Made by a program: the position numbers and the translations under genes
Part shown: piece after piece, positions 8,458 to 17,200 of the stretch
How positions within the stretch are numbered: the first letter of the stretch is position 1
Layout of the letters: every line of letters begins with the position of its first letter
Assembly (NCBI RefSeq): GCF_007483685.1
Contig: NZ_VMKN01000001.1
Coordinates: 2,220,393-2,284,392 of the forward strand
DNA from: Litoribacter populi
Lineage (GTDB): Bacteria; Bacteroidota; Bacteroidia; Cytophagales; Cyclobacteriaceae
Reading direction: 5' to 3'
Length of the DNA stretch: 64,000 nucleotides
The notes under the pieces: generated by a model
The model's database searches: none
The model's input: only the letters and a program-made list of their open reading frames with translations
Told to the model about the DNA's origin: nothing

Positions 8458-9030
8458 ATGAAAACTGTCAACCGAACCTTCCAAACTTTTCTGATGGCTT
8501 TTCTAATGTTTACCGCTTTTACGGTAAATGCCCAGGAAACGCTTACCCTGAATGGTAAATCGGAGTTTAAGGTTTCTGGCACCTCCACTATTCATGATTG
8601 GGACATGATTTCTGACAATGGTCAAAAGGGAAGTGCTAAGATCAAACTTGATAATGGTAAGATCGCCTCAATTGAAACTTTGAAGGTTTCCTTTCCAGCT
8701 AACACCTTAAAAAGTGGTAAAAACGGAATGGACAAAAATGCCTACGAAGCTCTAAATGTGAAAAAGCATCCCGAGATCCTATTTGAACTAACCGAAGTCC
8801 TCGATATTTCTGACAAGGTGATCAAGGCCAAAGGAAACCTTACCATCGCGGGTAAAACCCAAAATGTGCCAATGGATGTCAATTACACAGTAAGTGGCAA
8901 CAAAGTAAATTTCTCGGGCAACCAAAACATCAAATTCACACAATTCAACATAGATCCTCCTACGGCGATGTTCAATACGATCAAAACAGGAGATGACCTC
9001 AAAGTAAGTTTTAACACAACATTCAACTAA
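8458..9030 (+). CDS. YceI family periplasmic protein (first copy)
   Basis: 190 residues with a signal peptide cleaved near A-N-A-Q (about residue 24). The mature part is a YceI-like lipocalin fold: F-K-V-S-G-T-S-T-I-H-D-W near the start, N-A-Y-E-A-L-N-V-K-K-H-P-E-I mid-chain, and the closing F-N-I-D-P-P-T-A-M-F-N-T-I-K-T-G-D segment. YceI proteins bind isoprenoid lipids, with quinones the common suggestion. It is followed after 20 bp by an outer-membrane barrel, so the two form an operon behind the composite Fnr-type promoter. A second, diverged YceI lies at 10478. Confidence 0.88.
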   Translation: MKTVNRTFQTFLMAFLMFTAFTVNAQETLTLNGKSEFKVSGTSTIHDWDMISDNGQKGSAKIKLDNGKIASIETLKVSFPANTLKSGKNGMDKNAYEALNVKKHPEILFELTEVLDISDKVIKAKGNLTIAGKTQNVPMDVNYTVSGNKVNFSGNQNIKFTQFNIDPPTAMFNTIKTGDDLKVSFNTTFN

Positions 9031-9050
9031 TTTCTTTTACCCCATAAGCT

Positions 9051-10328
9051 ATGAAAACTTATAAAAACTTGTACAGAACGGGACTGTTATCAGCCGCTGT
9101 ACTAATGGCAGGCAACGTTTTGGCCCAGGATATCCAGCGAGACACTGATCTCCAGTATTTCCGACCAAACAACAAGGATGGCATCAACATGTTTGAGGCG
9201 CCAAAAGAAGCAAAAGGAACATTTGAAGGCGTACGAGTAAGAGTAGGGGGGGATTTTGCACTTCAGTTCCAAGGTTTGCAGCAAAGCAACACCATGAACA
9301 ACCTGGTAGACATGGAAAGAAACCTAAACCTTCCTGCTGCCAACCTGAACTTGGATGTACAGCTTTACCATGGTGTGAGAATGCACCTGAGAACCTACCT
9401 TTCTTCTAAGCACCACAATGAAGCTTGGGTAAAGGGTGGTCACTTACAGATTGACCAGTTGGATTTCATCAAGCCAGGCTTTTTGGAAAACCTCATGCAA
9501 TACACCACCATTACAGTAGGTTTGGATGAGTTCGGCTACGGTGATGCGGTTTACAGAAGATCGGATAACGCTAGAGCAATCTTCAACCCTTTCATTGGAA
9601 ACTATATCATGGATGCGTTTTCTACAGAAGGTTTCGGTCAGGTGATGTATAGAAGAAGTGGATTCATCGGTATGGCCGGTGTGACAAACGGTAAACTTAA
9701 TCAGAACGTGATCGTGAATGAGAATACTGACAACAGGCTCTCCTTCTTCGGTAAGCTAGGTTACGATGACTATATCACTGATGATCTTAGAGTGAGATTC
9801 ACTGGATCTGTTTACCAAAACAACGGTACTACAACTGGACAAAACCTTTTCGGAGGGGATAGAGCTGGATCTAGATACTACGCCATCATGAGAACTGTTG
9901 AGGGTGACGGTACAAACTTCGAGGGTCGATTCAATCCTAGATTCACTCAAATGACTGCGGTTCAATTCAACCCATTCGTGAAATTCAAAGGTCTTGAGTT
10001 CTTCGGTATCTACGAAATGGTGAACAACAGCTCTGAGCAGGGCAACGGTAACTTTAACCAAATCGCAGGTGAGTTGCTTTACAGATTCGGTAACACGGAG
10101 CAGTTCTACATCGGCGGACGTTACAATGAGGTACAGGGCAAGATGAATGAGGCAGCTGGTGAGCTTAAACTTACAAGATTGAACCTAGGCGGTGGCTGGT
10201 TTATGACCAAAAACATCCTTACCAAACTTGAGTATGTGGACCAAAGATATGAGGGTTTTGCAGCTACCAGCAAATACAACGGAGGTAGATTCCATGGGGT
10301 AAACATAGAAGCTGCAATAAGTTTTTAA
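9051..10328 (+). CDS. Outer-membrane beta-barrel (porin-like) protein
   Basis: 425 residues, signal peptide ending at V-L-A-Q (about residue 26). The rest consists of alternating amphipathic strands rich in R, Y, G and N, with repeated turns such as Y-G-D-A-V-Y-R-R, and it ends in a C-terminal A-A-I-S-F, a typical barrel-insertion signal with terminal phenylalanine. No plug or carboxypeptidase-like domain is present, so it is not a TonB receptor. It shares an operon with yceI (20-bp gap) and is followed by a hairpin terminator. Cargo unknown. Confidence 0.75.
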   Translation: MKTYKNLYRTGLLSAAVLMAGNVLAQDIQRDTDLQYFRPNNKDGINMFEAPKEAKGTFEGVRVRVGGDFALQFQGLQQSNTMNNLVDMERNLNLPAANLNLDVQLYHGVRMHLRTYLSSKHHNEAWVKGGHLQIDQLDFIKPGFLENLMQYTTITVGLDEFGYGDAVYRRSDNARAIFNPFIGNYIMDAFSTEGFGQVMYRRSGFIGMAGVTNGKLNQNVIVNENTDNRLSFFGKLGYDDYITDDLRVRFTGSVYQNNGTTTGQNLFGGDRAGSRYYAIMRTVEGDGTNFEGRFNPRFTQMTAVQFNPFVKFKGLEFFGIYEMVNNSSEQGNGNFNQIAGELLYRFGNTEQFYIGGRYNEVQGKMNEAAGELKLTRLNLGGGWFMTKNILTKLEYVDQRYEGFAATSKYNGGRFHGVNIEAAISF

Positions 10329-10341
10329 CAATTCATCAGAG

Positions 10342-10375
10342 GTGGGGACATAAGGTCTCCACTTCTATTTTCCTT
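10342..10375 (+). terminator. Hairpin terminator after the porin-like gene
   Basis: GTGGGGAC (10342-10349) pairs with GTCTCCAC (10355-10362) with one G-T wobble around a 5-nt loop, followed by a T-rich tract (TTCTATTTTCCTTTT). It lies 14 bp after the stop codon and separates yceI-porin from the yceI2-Crp/Fnr unit. Confidence 0.65.
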
Positions 10376-10477
10376 TTGGAAAACAAGTGCAACCTCTCTT
10401 ACCGGAGGATTTGCTGTTCCTGAAAAAACCAGTTCACTTTTTTATAATATTATTATTGAATAAAAAGTGTAGAAACC

Positions 10478-11068
10478 ATGGCAAAGCTATTCATACTTAT
10501 CTTGATTCTTGGACAGGCTGTAATGATGCCAACTGGCTCCATCGAGACAGCTAAGTGGAAGGTTTCGGAAGACAGCCGGCTGGAAATCAACGGTTCCACT
10601 AATGTGACTCCTTTCTATTGTGTGTCTGTCGACTATTCAGGTAATGATGTGCTATTTGCCAATGATATACAAGGGGCACAAAACCTCATCTGGTCTGGTG
10701 AGATCGTGATGAAGGCCAACAACTTCGATTGTGCCAACAACATCATGACTAAGGATTTCCGCAAAACCGTGCAAGCAGACGATTATCCTGAAATTAAGAT
10801 CAGGTTTATCAGCCTTCAGCAAAATCCCAAAAACAGATCCAAGGAGCAGTTTGAAGGCAAAGTTGAGATTTCCCTAGCTGGGGTGGCCAACCAATTTCCC
10901 ATTACTTGTCAGCTAAAAGATCCCGGAAATGGCAAGAAAAAGCTTACTGGAGAGCAAACCTTTAAGTTCTCTGATTTCCAAATCGATCCACCTGTAAAAT
11001 TTCTAGGTGCGGTGAGAGTCAAAGATGAAGTAACCGTAAATTTTGACCTTATACTAGAGGCAAATTGA
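10478..11068 (+). CDS. YceI-like periplasmic protein (second, diverged copy)
   Basis: 196 residues with a short hydrophobic leader. It shares with the first copy the overall plan and the ending F-K-F-S-D-F-Q-I-D-P-P-V-K-F-L-G-A-V-R, but the N-terminal motif is L-E-I-N-G-S-T-N-V-T-P-F-Y-C and it contains two cysteines (in F-Y-C-V and F-D-C-A-N-N) plus one in I-T-C-Q, so disulfides are possible. It is 25 bp upstream of the Crp/Fnr gene, so both are probably on one transcript. Confidence 0.75.
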   Translation: MAKLFILILILGQAVMMPTGSIETAKWKVSEDSRLEINGSTNVTPFYCVSVDYSGNDVLFANDIQGAQNLIWSGEIVMKANNFDCANNIMTKDFRKTVQADDYPEIKIRFISLQQNPKNRSKEQFEGKVEISLAGVANQFPITCQLKDPGNGKKKLTGEQTFKFSDFQIDPPVKFLGAVRVKDEVTVNFDLILEAN

Positions 11069-11093
11069 ATAAACCCTAATAACCAATCAAACG

Positions 11094-11801
11094 ATGAGAG
11101 ATCCCAAAGAAGCCTGTGAGATCTGTCTAAGCAGAAAATTATCCCTTTTTGCTAACCTGACAGAGGAGGAGTTGAAGAAAATTTCGGCTGCCAAGAACAT
11201 GATTTCCCATAAAAAAGGACAGACGCTTTTTTATGAAGGCACCAAGCCACTTGGGATTTTCTGCGTGAGATCCGGAGTGGTCAAAACGGTCAAAGCGGCT
11301 TCTAACGGCAAAGAACAACTCATCCATTTGGCCAAAGAGGGAGATTTTCTGGGTTATACTTCACTGCTTAGCGATGATGTGTATTCCTCCACCTCCACCA
11401 TTATCAAGGATGCTCGGGTTTGCTTTATTCCAAAGGAAGCCTTCATGGATGTACTTCGAAAAGACGTGAATTTTCATTACAAGGTCACTGAAAGCATCTG
11501 CCGGGATATCGGCAATATGGAGGAAAGGCTTACAGATGCTAATCAAAAATCAATAAGGGAACGCCTAGCTTATGTGCTGCTGAAACTGGTGAACACTTTT
11601 GGAGTGAAAGGCGAAAAAGGGGAGAAAATAGAAATTGTGCTGAGTCGCGAGGAGATTGCCTCCCTGGTGGGTACTGCCACGGAGACCATCATCCGGCTAC
11701 TATCTGAATTCAAAAAAGATAAGCTCATTGCACTTCAAGGAAAATACATTCTGGTTTTGGATAAAAAAACCCTTTCGAAAGTGGCGGATTTTTATCAATA
11801 A
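11094..11801 (+). CDS. Crp/Fnr family transcriptional regulator
   Basis: 235 residues. A cyclic-nucleotide-binding-like beta roll occupies about 15-125, a dimer helix 130-155, and a Crp-type HTH 165-230 with SREEIASLVGTATETIIRLL. In E. coli FNR the matching recognition helix is V-E-T-I-S-R; here Glu and Arg are kept and Ser is Ile. The N-terminus carries C8-E-I-C11, and more cysteines occur at G-I-F-C, R-V-C-F and S-I-C-R, so an FeS or redox sensor is possible but the FNR four-cysteine spacing is not reproduced. It is the best local candidate to bind the TGAY-N4-RTCA boxes. Confidence 0.9.
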   Translation: MRDPKEACEICLSRKLSLFANLTEEELKKISAAKNMISHKKGQTLFYEGTKPLGIFCVRSGVVKTVKAASNGKEQLIHLAKEGDFLGYTSLLSDDVYSSTSTIIKDARVCFIPKEAFMDVLRKDVNFHYKVTESICRDIGNMEERLTDANQKSIRERLAYVLLKLVNTFGVKGEKGEKIEIVLSREEIASLVGTATETIIRLLSEFKKDKLIALQGKYILVLDKKTLSKVADFYQ

Positions 11802-11814
11802 CTGCTTTAAAAAC

Positions 11815-11879
11815 TGACAATAATCACTTTTCATACGAGTAATTGTCATAATACTTTTTGCATTCCCACAGTAGATTTG
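11815..11879 (+). promoter_or_regulatory. Composite Fnr-type promoter of the USP-like gene
   Basis: TGACAATAATCA (11815-11826), GTCATA (11845-11850) and TAGATTTG (11872-11879) repeat the yceI promoter at identical offsets. The outer dyad sits at the class I distance (55 bp centre-to-centre from the -7 element), the inner half-site at the class II distance (33 bp). It begins 13 bp after the Crp/Fnr stop codon, so this gene can be transcribed apart from its upstream neighbour. Confidence 0.65.
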
Positions 11880-11896
11880 CATAAACATTAAGAGAT

Positions 11897-12514
11897 ATGG
11901 CGACGATAGCAGAAACAGCACTTCAATTCGAAATTCCTGAAAATATCCTCAAGTTCCACGAGCTGGAGTCTATCCTGAGGGAATTCGATCCTAAGAGTGG
12001 TGATGTGAAGAGTGGCGAAAACCCTACTCTGATCACGGCTAATCTCCCGCAAGTATTGGAATGGCTGCATAACATGGACAAGCCTAGAGAGCTGGAGAAG
12101 AATCCTTGTGATACCCCATTGCTGCTCTTTGACCATGAGGTGAATACTGAGAAAGTCCTTTTCCATTATGACGGAAGTGAAGGGTCGGCTCAGATCATTA
12201 AACACTTTATCAAGCTTTTTAACCCACGTCTCAAATCTAGTCAAGCGACCATCATTTCCCCCAGCTTTATACCCAAATCAAAACTGTCGGAGGAAAAGGA
12301 ATTGGTGACATTGATAAATGAACATTTTGACGAAACGTTTTTCATCAAGTTCAATTTTAGAAAGATCGCTGACTTTTGGTCATACGCCACCCAGACCAAG
12401 TGTAACTTGATGGTCACCTCCAAAAAATATCAGGCTGAGCTGGCAAAGGTGCTTTATCATTTTTACAAAGGTGAAAGATGGTATGACAAGCTATCCATTT
12501 ATCTGGCTAAATAA
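11897..12514 (+). CDS. USP-like protein of unknown function
   Basis: 205 residues, soluble. The second half looks like one divergent universal stress protein domain: V-L-F-H-Y-D-G-S-E-G-S-A-Q-I-I resembles the first strand and helix, and C-N-L-M-V-T-S-K-K-Y-Q-A-E-L-A-K the end strand and helix. The usual G-x2-G-x9-G(S/T) ATP motif is not evident, so it would belong with non-ATP-binding forms if related. The first 90 residues match nothing I recognise. It has its own Fnr-type promoter and ends one base from the convergent nrdG. Confidence 0.5.
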   Translation: MATIAETALQFEIPENILKFHELESILREFDPKSGDVKSGENPTLITANLPQVLEWLHNMDKPRELEKNPCDTPLLLFDHEVNTEKVLFHYDGSEGSAQIIKHFIKLFNPRLKSSQATIISPSFIPKSKLSEEKELVTLINEHFDETFFIKFNFRKIADFWSYATQTKCNLMVTSKKYQAELAKVLYHFYKGERWYDKLSIYLAK

Positions 12515-12515
12515 A

Positions 12516-13286
12516 TCACCTGTCCACCACTTCAATTTTTGGAGTCGAAAGGCTCCTTAGATCCTGCAAAGTAGAAGATCTGCCCATTTTACCAATCGTA
12601 TCGGTATCGGTTTTGAATTGCTGTATATAGTAGATACCTCTGTATCCAATTTTTTCCAGATAGCTAACCATACGCTTGATTTCCTCCCTGTCAATTAGCT
12701 CCGAATGTACAGTAGTCCTCACTTCAAATTCAATACGGGAATTGATTAGCAACATCAATGAGTTCTCAAATTGCTGAAATAAATTGGAACCAGTTATGTG
12801 CTGGAAATTCTTTGGTAGAGACTTGAAGTCCAAAGCCACATAATCAATTAGTCTTTCTTCCAATAGTTGGTTAATTCGCGAAGGTAACGCTCCGTTCGTA
12901 TCAATTTTGATTTTCAACCCAAAGGTTTTTATGATCCTTGCTAATGGTAGCAAGTCACTGTGAAGGGTACATTCACCTCCGCTAAAAACCACTCCGTCAA
13001 GCAATGTTCTCCTAGAATAGATAAAATCTAGCGCTTGGGCAAGATACAGTTTGCCTTTTCCCGTCACGATTTGGGGGTTGTAGCAATACAGACATCTCAT
13101 ATTACAGCCTGCAAACCAAAGGATGCAGGCTGTATGTCCAGGATAATCTAGCAGGGTGAATGGCGTGATATTAAATATCGGCCTGGCAACTCTGTCCTTC
13201 TTTAAAATGTGTTGCTGATCAAGTTTGACCTGGCCCGCATTTCCATCCGAAAATCCGGTTTTCAACTGAAACCATCTACCATCCAA
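12516..13286 (-). CDS. nrdG: Anaerobic ribonucleotide reductase activating protein-like radical SAM enzyme (NrdG type)
   Basis: 256 residues. The N-T-P-F-T-L-L-D-Y-P-G type start (I40-T-P-F-T-L-L-D-Y-P-G) and the cluster C61-N-M-R-C65-L-Y-C68 place it in the NrdG2 branch of radical SAM activases, with the SGGECTLHSD segment binding SAM. Such enzymes install the glycyl radical in class III ribonucleotide reductase (NrdD). No nrdD is adjacent. The first 38 residues are not typical, so the true start may be internal near residue 28-39. It is tail-to-tail with the USP-like gene. Confidence 0.8.
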   Translation of the reverse strand: MDGRWFQLKTGFSDGNAGQVKLDQQHILKKDRVARPIFNITPFTLLDYPGHTACILWFAGCNMRCLYCYNPQIVTGKGKLYLAQALDFIYSRRTLLDGVVFSGGECTLHSDLLPLARIIKTFGLKIKIDTNGALPSRINQLLEERLIDYVALDFKSLPKNFQHITGSNLFQQFENSLMLLINSRIEFEVRTTVHSELIDREEIKRMVSYLEKIGYRGIYYIQQFKTDTDTIGKMGRSSTLQDLRSLSTPKIEVVDR

Positions 13287-13303
13287 TTTTATGGTATGGG
13301 TGG

Positions 13304-13501
13304 GTGCTATTTCAAGTGACCCTTGCAGGAAGAATGTTAGCTGCGACCCTTAAATACACGGAAGTCCGACAAAGTTTTGGCGTAGTAAATGGCTGGACGG
13401 TATTAGGCATGTTTGGGTTGATGGCATTGGTGTTGATATGGAAGGTCTATGGCCAAACGTTGTTTGCTATGATTAACAAAAAGGTGACATTAAAAAATTA
13501 A
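13304..13501 (+). CDS. Small hypothetical membrane protein or gene remnant
   Basis: A 65-codon frame with a GTG start and one clear membrane segment (V-L-G-M-F-G-L-M-A-L-V-L-I-W) followed by a basic tail. It is followed after 27 bp by a strong intrinsic terminator on the same strand, which supports a plus-strand transcript ending here. The frame is open upstream of the GTG into the nrdG start region, and the protein reads like the last transmembrane helix of a larger protein, so it may be a remnant. Confidence 0.35.
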   Translation: MLFQVTLAGRMLAATLKYTEVRQSFGVVNGWTVLGMFGLMALVLIWKVYGQTLFAMINKKVTLKN

Positions 13502-13527
13502 ATTTTCATAAGGCTAATTGAAAGCAG

Positions 13528-13560
13528 AGAACCGTGGCTCCTTGAATCACGGTTCTTTTT
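13528..13560 (+). terminator. Strong intrinsic terminator
   Basis: AGAACCGTG (13528-13536) and CACGGTTCT (13548-13556) pair perfectly around an 11-nt loop and run into TTTTT. It terminates plus-strand transcription after the small ORF at 13304-13501. Confidence 0.8.
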
Positions 13561-13567
13561 ATATCCT

Positions 13568-13595
13568 GTCCTGCGGCTACAGTCTCCGGTCTTCC
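13568..13595. repeat. Short 7-bp-period repeat
   Basis: Four 7-mers in register: GTCCTGC, GGCTACA, GTCTCCG, GTCTTCC. The last two words also occur, in the same register, in the larger array at 57616-57636. It abuts the end of the DUF4440 gene. Confidence 0.45.
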
Positions 13596-13598
13596 ATC

Positions 13599-14054
13599 TT
13601 AATTATCATTCCACACATCATGACTGGTCTTCCATGTCCCGTCCGACTGTCTTTTCACAATGTTGAGGTATTTGGAACTGCTTTGGGTCGTGTCGCCTGA
13701 AGTTTTGTCAATTAAGGTAACCCTTGCTTCACCTCGGGCAAACCCTAAATCTCCGGAAACTTCAATTTCTTCATACCAGCTGTCCAGTTCCGCTTCATAT
13801 TCCTCAAAGATTTTGGCATAATAGGCTTCCACCTCCTCAGTACCTATGGCAACCTCCTCACCTGGAGCCATCAAAACTCCATCATCAGTGAAGTGGCTTG
13901 CAATTGTTTTGGCATCACCATTATTAAAAGCTTTGGCTCTTGCCTTGCTCATTTCAGTGATAGCCTGATGGTCATTGTTTGAGGCATTATTTTCTGCTTC
14001 CGAACAAGAGTAAAGGAAGAGGAAAGTGATGAGATAAGTAAAGGAATGTTTCAT
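13599..14054 (-). CDS. DUF4440/SnoaL-like lipoprotein
   Basis: 151 residues with a lipoprotein signal peptide (lipobox L-Y-S-C17). The mature part has the NTF2-like/DUF4440 pattern: an N-terminal helix K-A-R-A-K-A-F-N-N-G-D-A, then H-F-T-D-D-G-V-L-M-A-P-G and a C-terminal W-K-T-S-H-D-V-W-N-D. These proteins form a cone-shaped pocket and have varied or unknown functions. It lies downstream of ccsBA on the same strand but is separated by a 143-bp 11-bp-period array. Confidence 0.82.
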   Translation of the reverse strand: MKHSFTYLITFLFLYSCSEAENNASNNDHQAITEMSKARAKAFNNGDAKTIASHFTDDGVLMAPGEEVAIGTEEVEAYYAKIFEEYEAELDSWYEEIEVSGDLGFARGEARVTLIDKTSGDTTQSSSKYLNIVKRQSDGTWKTSHDVWNDN

Positions 14055-14087
14055 AGTTATATGGTTGGTTGATAAAGGTACTAAAAC

Positions 14088-14230
14088 CCAACCTCAAGCC
14101 AACTTCAACCTAACCCTCACCCAACAAAACCTTGGGTGAGGGTTGGGTCAGTGTTGGGTGAAGGTTGGGTCATGGTTGGGCTATAGACGCTTCATACACG
14201 CTTGATGCCTACTTGATACTCCCGTTATAC
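14088..14230. repeat. Degenerate tandem array with exact 11-bp period (13 units)
   Basis: Thirteen consecutive 11-mers fill nearly the whole gap between two minus-strand genes. Left units: CCAACCTCAAG, CCAACTTCAAC, CTAACCCTCAC, CCAACAAAACC. Right units from 14132: TTGGGTGAGGG, TTGGGTCAGTG, TTGGGTGAAGG, TTGGGTCATGG, TTGGGCTATAG, ACGCTTCATAC, ACGCTTGATGC, CTACTTGATAC, TCCCGTTATAC. The last unit runs through the ccsBA stop codon. Left and right units are inversely related, so 14110-14124 and 14132-14146 form a 15-bp stem (one wobble) with a 7-nt loop. Related arrays lie at 48564-48673 and 53258-53323. Confidence 0.8.
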
Positions 14231-17200
14231 TACCAATCTTTTCTTCTCCTCCTGCGTCAGTTTCTTATATTTCCACCACGCTAATATTGAAATCACCAAC
14301 AGCACAGCTACAATATAATAAACCCAATTTGGCACCGGTACAGGATCTCCAGCGGCATAGGAGTGCAAACCAGAAAGGTAATAGTTTACCCCAAATGAGG
14401 TCATGATGATAGTGGAGAAGCCCCAAAGACTGGCCAAATTATAAAGGAGGCTATTTTTCAACGGGGGGATCAATCTCAGGTGCAGAATTGCTGCGTAAAT
14501 GATCACCGAGATCAAAGCCCAAGTCTCTTTTGGATCCCAGGCCCAGTAGCGTCCCCAGCTTTCATTGGCCCAAACGCCCCCAAGGAAGGTCCCAATGGTC
14601 AGCAGGAAAAGACCTATAGTTATGGACATTTCGTTCACCACATTCAGCTCCTGCATGCTGAGCCACCATTTGGCTTTTGGACTTACAGGTTTGAATATCA
14701 AAAGCATCAAGCTTAGAAGTGCAATTATAGCCGAAAGGGCTAAAGGTGCATAGCCACTTACAATCACCGCCACGTGGATTTTCAACCAGTAGGAGTGGAG
14801 AACAGGCATCAGGTTGGTAATCTCAGGATTCAGCCAATCCAGGAAGCCTACAAATAGGAGGGTTCCTGCAAAAAGAAGTCCTAAAGGAATGGTAAACTTT
14901 GACTTGTTGGAAAATAGCAGTCCGAAGAAAAGCACACCCCAAGCCACAAATACTAGCATTTCAAAGCCATCGCTCCATGGCGGATGCTTGGCAATGTACC
15001 ATCTCAATCCGAGGTGGAAAGTAAAGACCAAAAGTCCTATCCAGCCCATCACATTGCCCACATTCCAGGCTATGTTCATAGGCTTGTTTTCTTTGAAAAG
15101 CATGGTAATTCCCAGCATCAGCATGCAAATCCCCAGCAGCCAGAATGGACCAAACATCCTTGTACCCAGGTTAAGTCTGTTGTAAAGGACTTCTGCCATG
15201 ATCAGGTTTTCACTTGGGTAGACCTCTTTACCTGCATACTGCTGAAACACATTAATGTAATTGAGCGCCTCGTAGGCTTCTTCCCACTTGTTTTCTTCCA
15301 AACCTTTTTTGACTCCGTTAAGAAAAAGCGGAGTAATGTTTTTGACGAAGATTGCATCTTCTTCCTCAAAGCCTTGCTGATGCTGCTGGCTGGTAAACCA
15401 CGTGTTGTTTTGGTCCAGTTTATTTGGAAAAATCCTGAGAAAATCACCAGTCAGCAAGGCATAGAAGATATTGAAGCGCTCATCGGTTTTGAGCAATTCT
15501 TTATGCCCTTCATTTCTTTCCGCTGGCTTTAGCATGTTGGCGATTTCAACCAAATCATATAGCCTGTACTCCCCCTCATCAGTTAAGAAATCTCTGAAGC
15601 TGATTTTATCAGTCGGATCCAAATCCAAAGCTGCAAAAGCATGGAGTGATTTTTCCTTGTAAATTTTAATAATCGGCAAATGGCTGTAGCTAACCGGATC
15701 CAATTGTATGGCCAGCAAAAACTGCTCAGCAGTCAATCTCTCTGTCCCTGCATCCGTTGGAATATCCACGTAGGATTTCCCGGCGATTTTACGGACGATC
15801 TCATTGGCGAGTGTATTGAGGGGCTTCATCCGCCCATCCAAATCCTGCACGATCAGTTTGCCATATTCATCGGCAACTTCCACTGGAACGATACTCTCAG
15901 GAGCAACGGTAGGCGTAATTGTTTGCGACTGTAAACTTGCAAGGCTGAGGATAAATATGGGTAGAAGTACCATTGCTTTCTTCCTCAAGGTTCCAAGTTT
16001 TGTGTTCAGCATTTGGAATCTGCTGCCTTTGACAAACAGGGTCATAAACATCCCGATGGTCATCAAGAAATAGCCGAAATAGGTTAGGTAGGTTCCCGGT
16101 CTGTCTTGATTGACCGAAAGCACTGTTCCCATTTCATCGGTGTCATAGGAGGATTGGTAAAATCTATAGCCTCTGTAATCCAGCACGTTGTTCATGAATA
16201 TCCTATACGGGAATTCCTCTCCATTGTCCCGTACCATTACTTCACTGGCGTAACTTGCCGGGCTTTGGCTACCAGGATAGCGATCCAGTTCAAAGGCATT
16301 GAGATAAAGGTCAAAAGGGAAGGAAATCGCCTTAGGACCGTATGCGAAACTAAACTGCTGGCCATTGTAATCGAATGAATGCCAACTTGGATTAAGGGAT
16401 GTAAGTTTAACATAGGCATTTGAAATGATTTGGTCATCTTGGTCACGCACACCGATCTTGATTATATCAGCTCTGTTTTTGGCAACTTGAGGATCTGGCT
16501 CGGGGCCGTAATGTAATTCGGAATTCTCTTCTATTGATTTAACAATAAACGCACCCGCATCCCACTGATAAAGGGAGCGGTATCTTATCTTTTGTGTTTC
16601 TCCAGCATGCATGACGCCAATCTGCTGGGTGGTCATATCCATGACTTGCAGGTGGATATCGGTTTGAATAACCCAACTGGAATCCGTGCGGAAGATCTTA
16701 ACCGGACTTTCTGAGTCCATAGTGGTCCCCAATTCAAAACCTTTTAGCTTTACCGTTTGGCCGGGATTGATGAGATAGTCCTCTCTACCTTCACCCACTG
16801 CCACAGCAAGACCTATATAGGTATTATCTCCAGGTTCAAATTCTTCCCTTGCCCCGACAATATAATCCTCAAAGGTAAACTTAAAATTAGGCTCGTTGAA
16901 AGAAACCTTGTGGGTTTGAGGTTTGAAATTATGACTGATCAGGGTTACCGGTTTCTCAAAACTGTTGGCCTTGTCAGCATCATGTCTTTTGACCTGAAGG
17001 TAGTGGGCAGTGGTGCAAAAGGTGTTTTCTGCATTTCCCTCGCGGATGTGAATCATACCTTCTTCACTCATATACCTGGTGATCCCCGCACCAATGATAG
17101 TGATCACAAAAGCAATATGAAACAACCCAATTGGCCACCTCTTGGCGCTGAATAATTTGTAATGCTGAATGTGGCTTAGAAAATTAATGGCAAGCCATAT

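Noticed and set aside
14088-14230. Periodic arrays considered as CRISPR
   Set aside because: The units are 7 or 11 bp with no 24-40 bp repeats, no unique spacers and no cas genes in the window.
14984-15532. A 182-codon plus-strand frame inside ccsBA
   Set aside because: It is antisense to the conserved cytochrome c biogenesis protein and has no family features.
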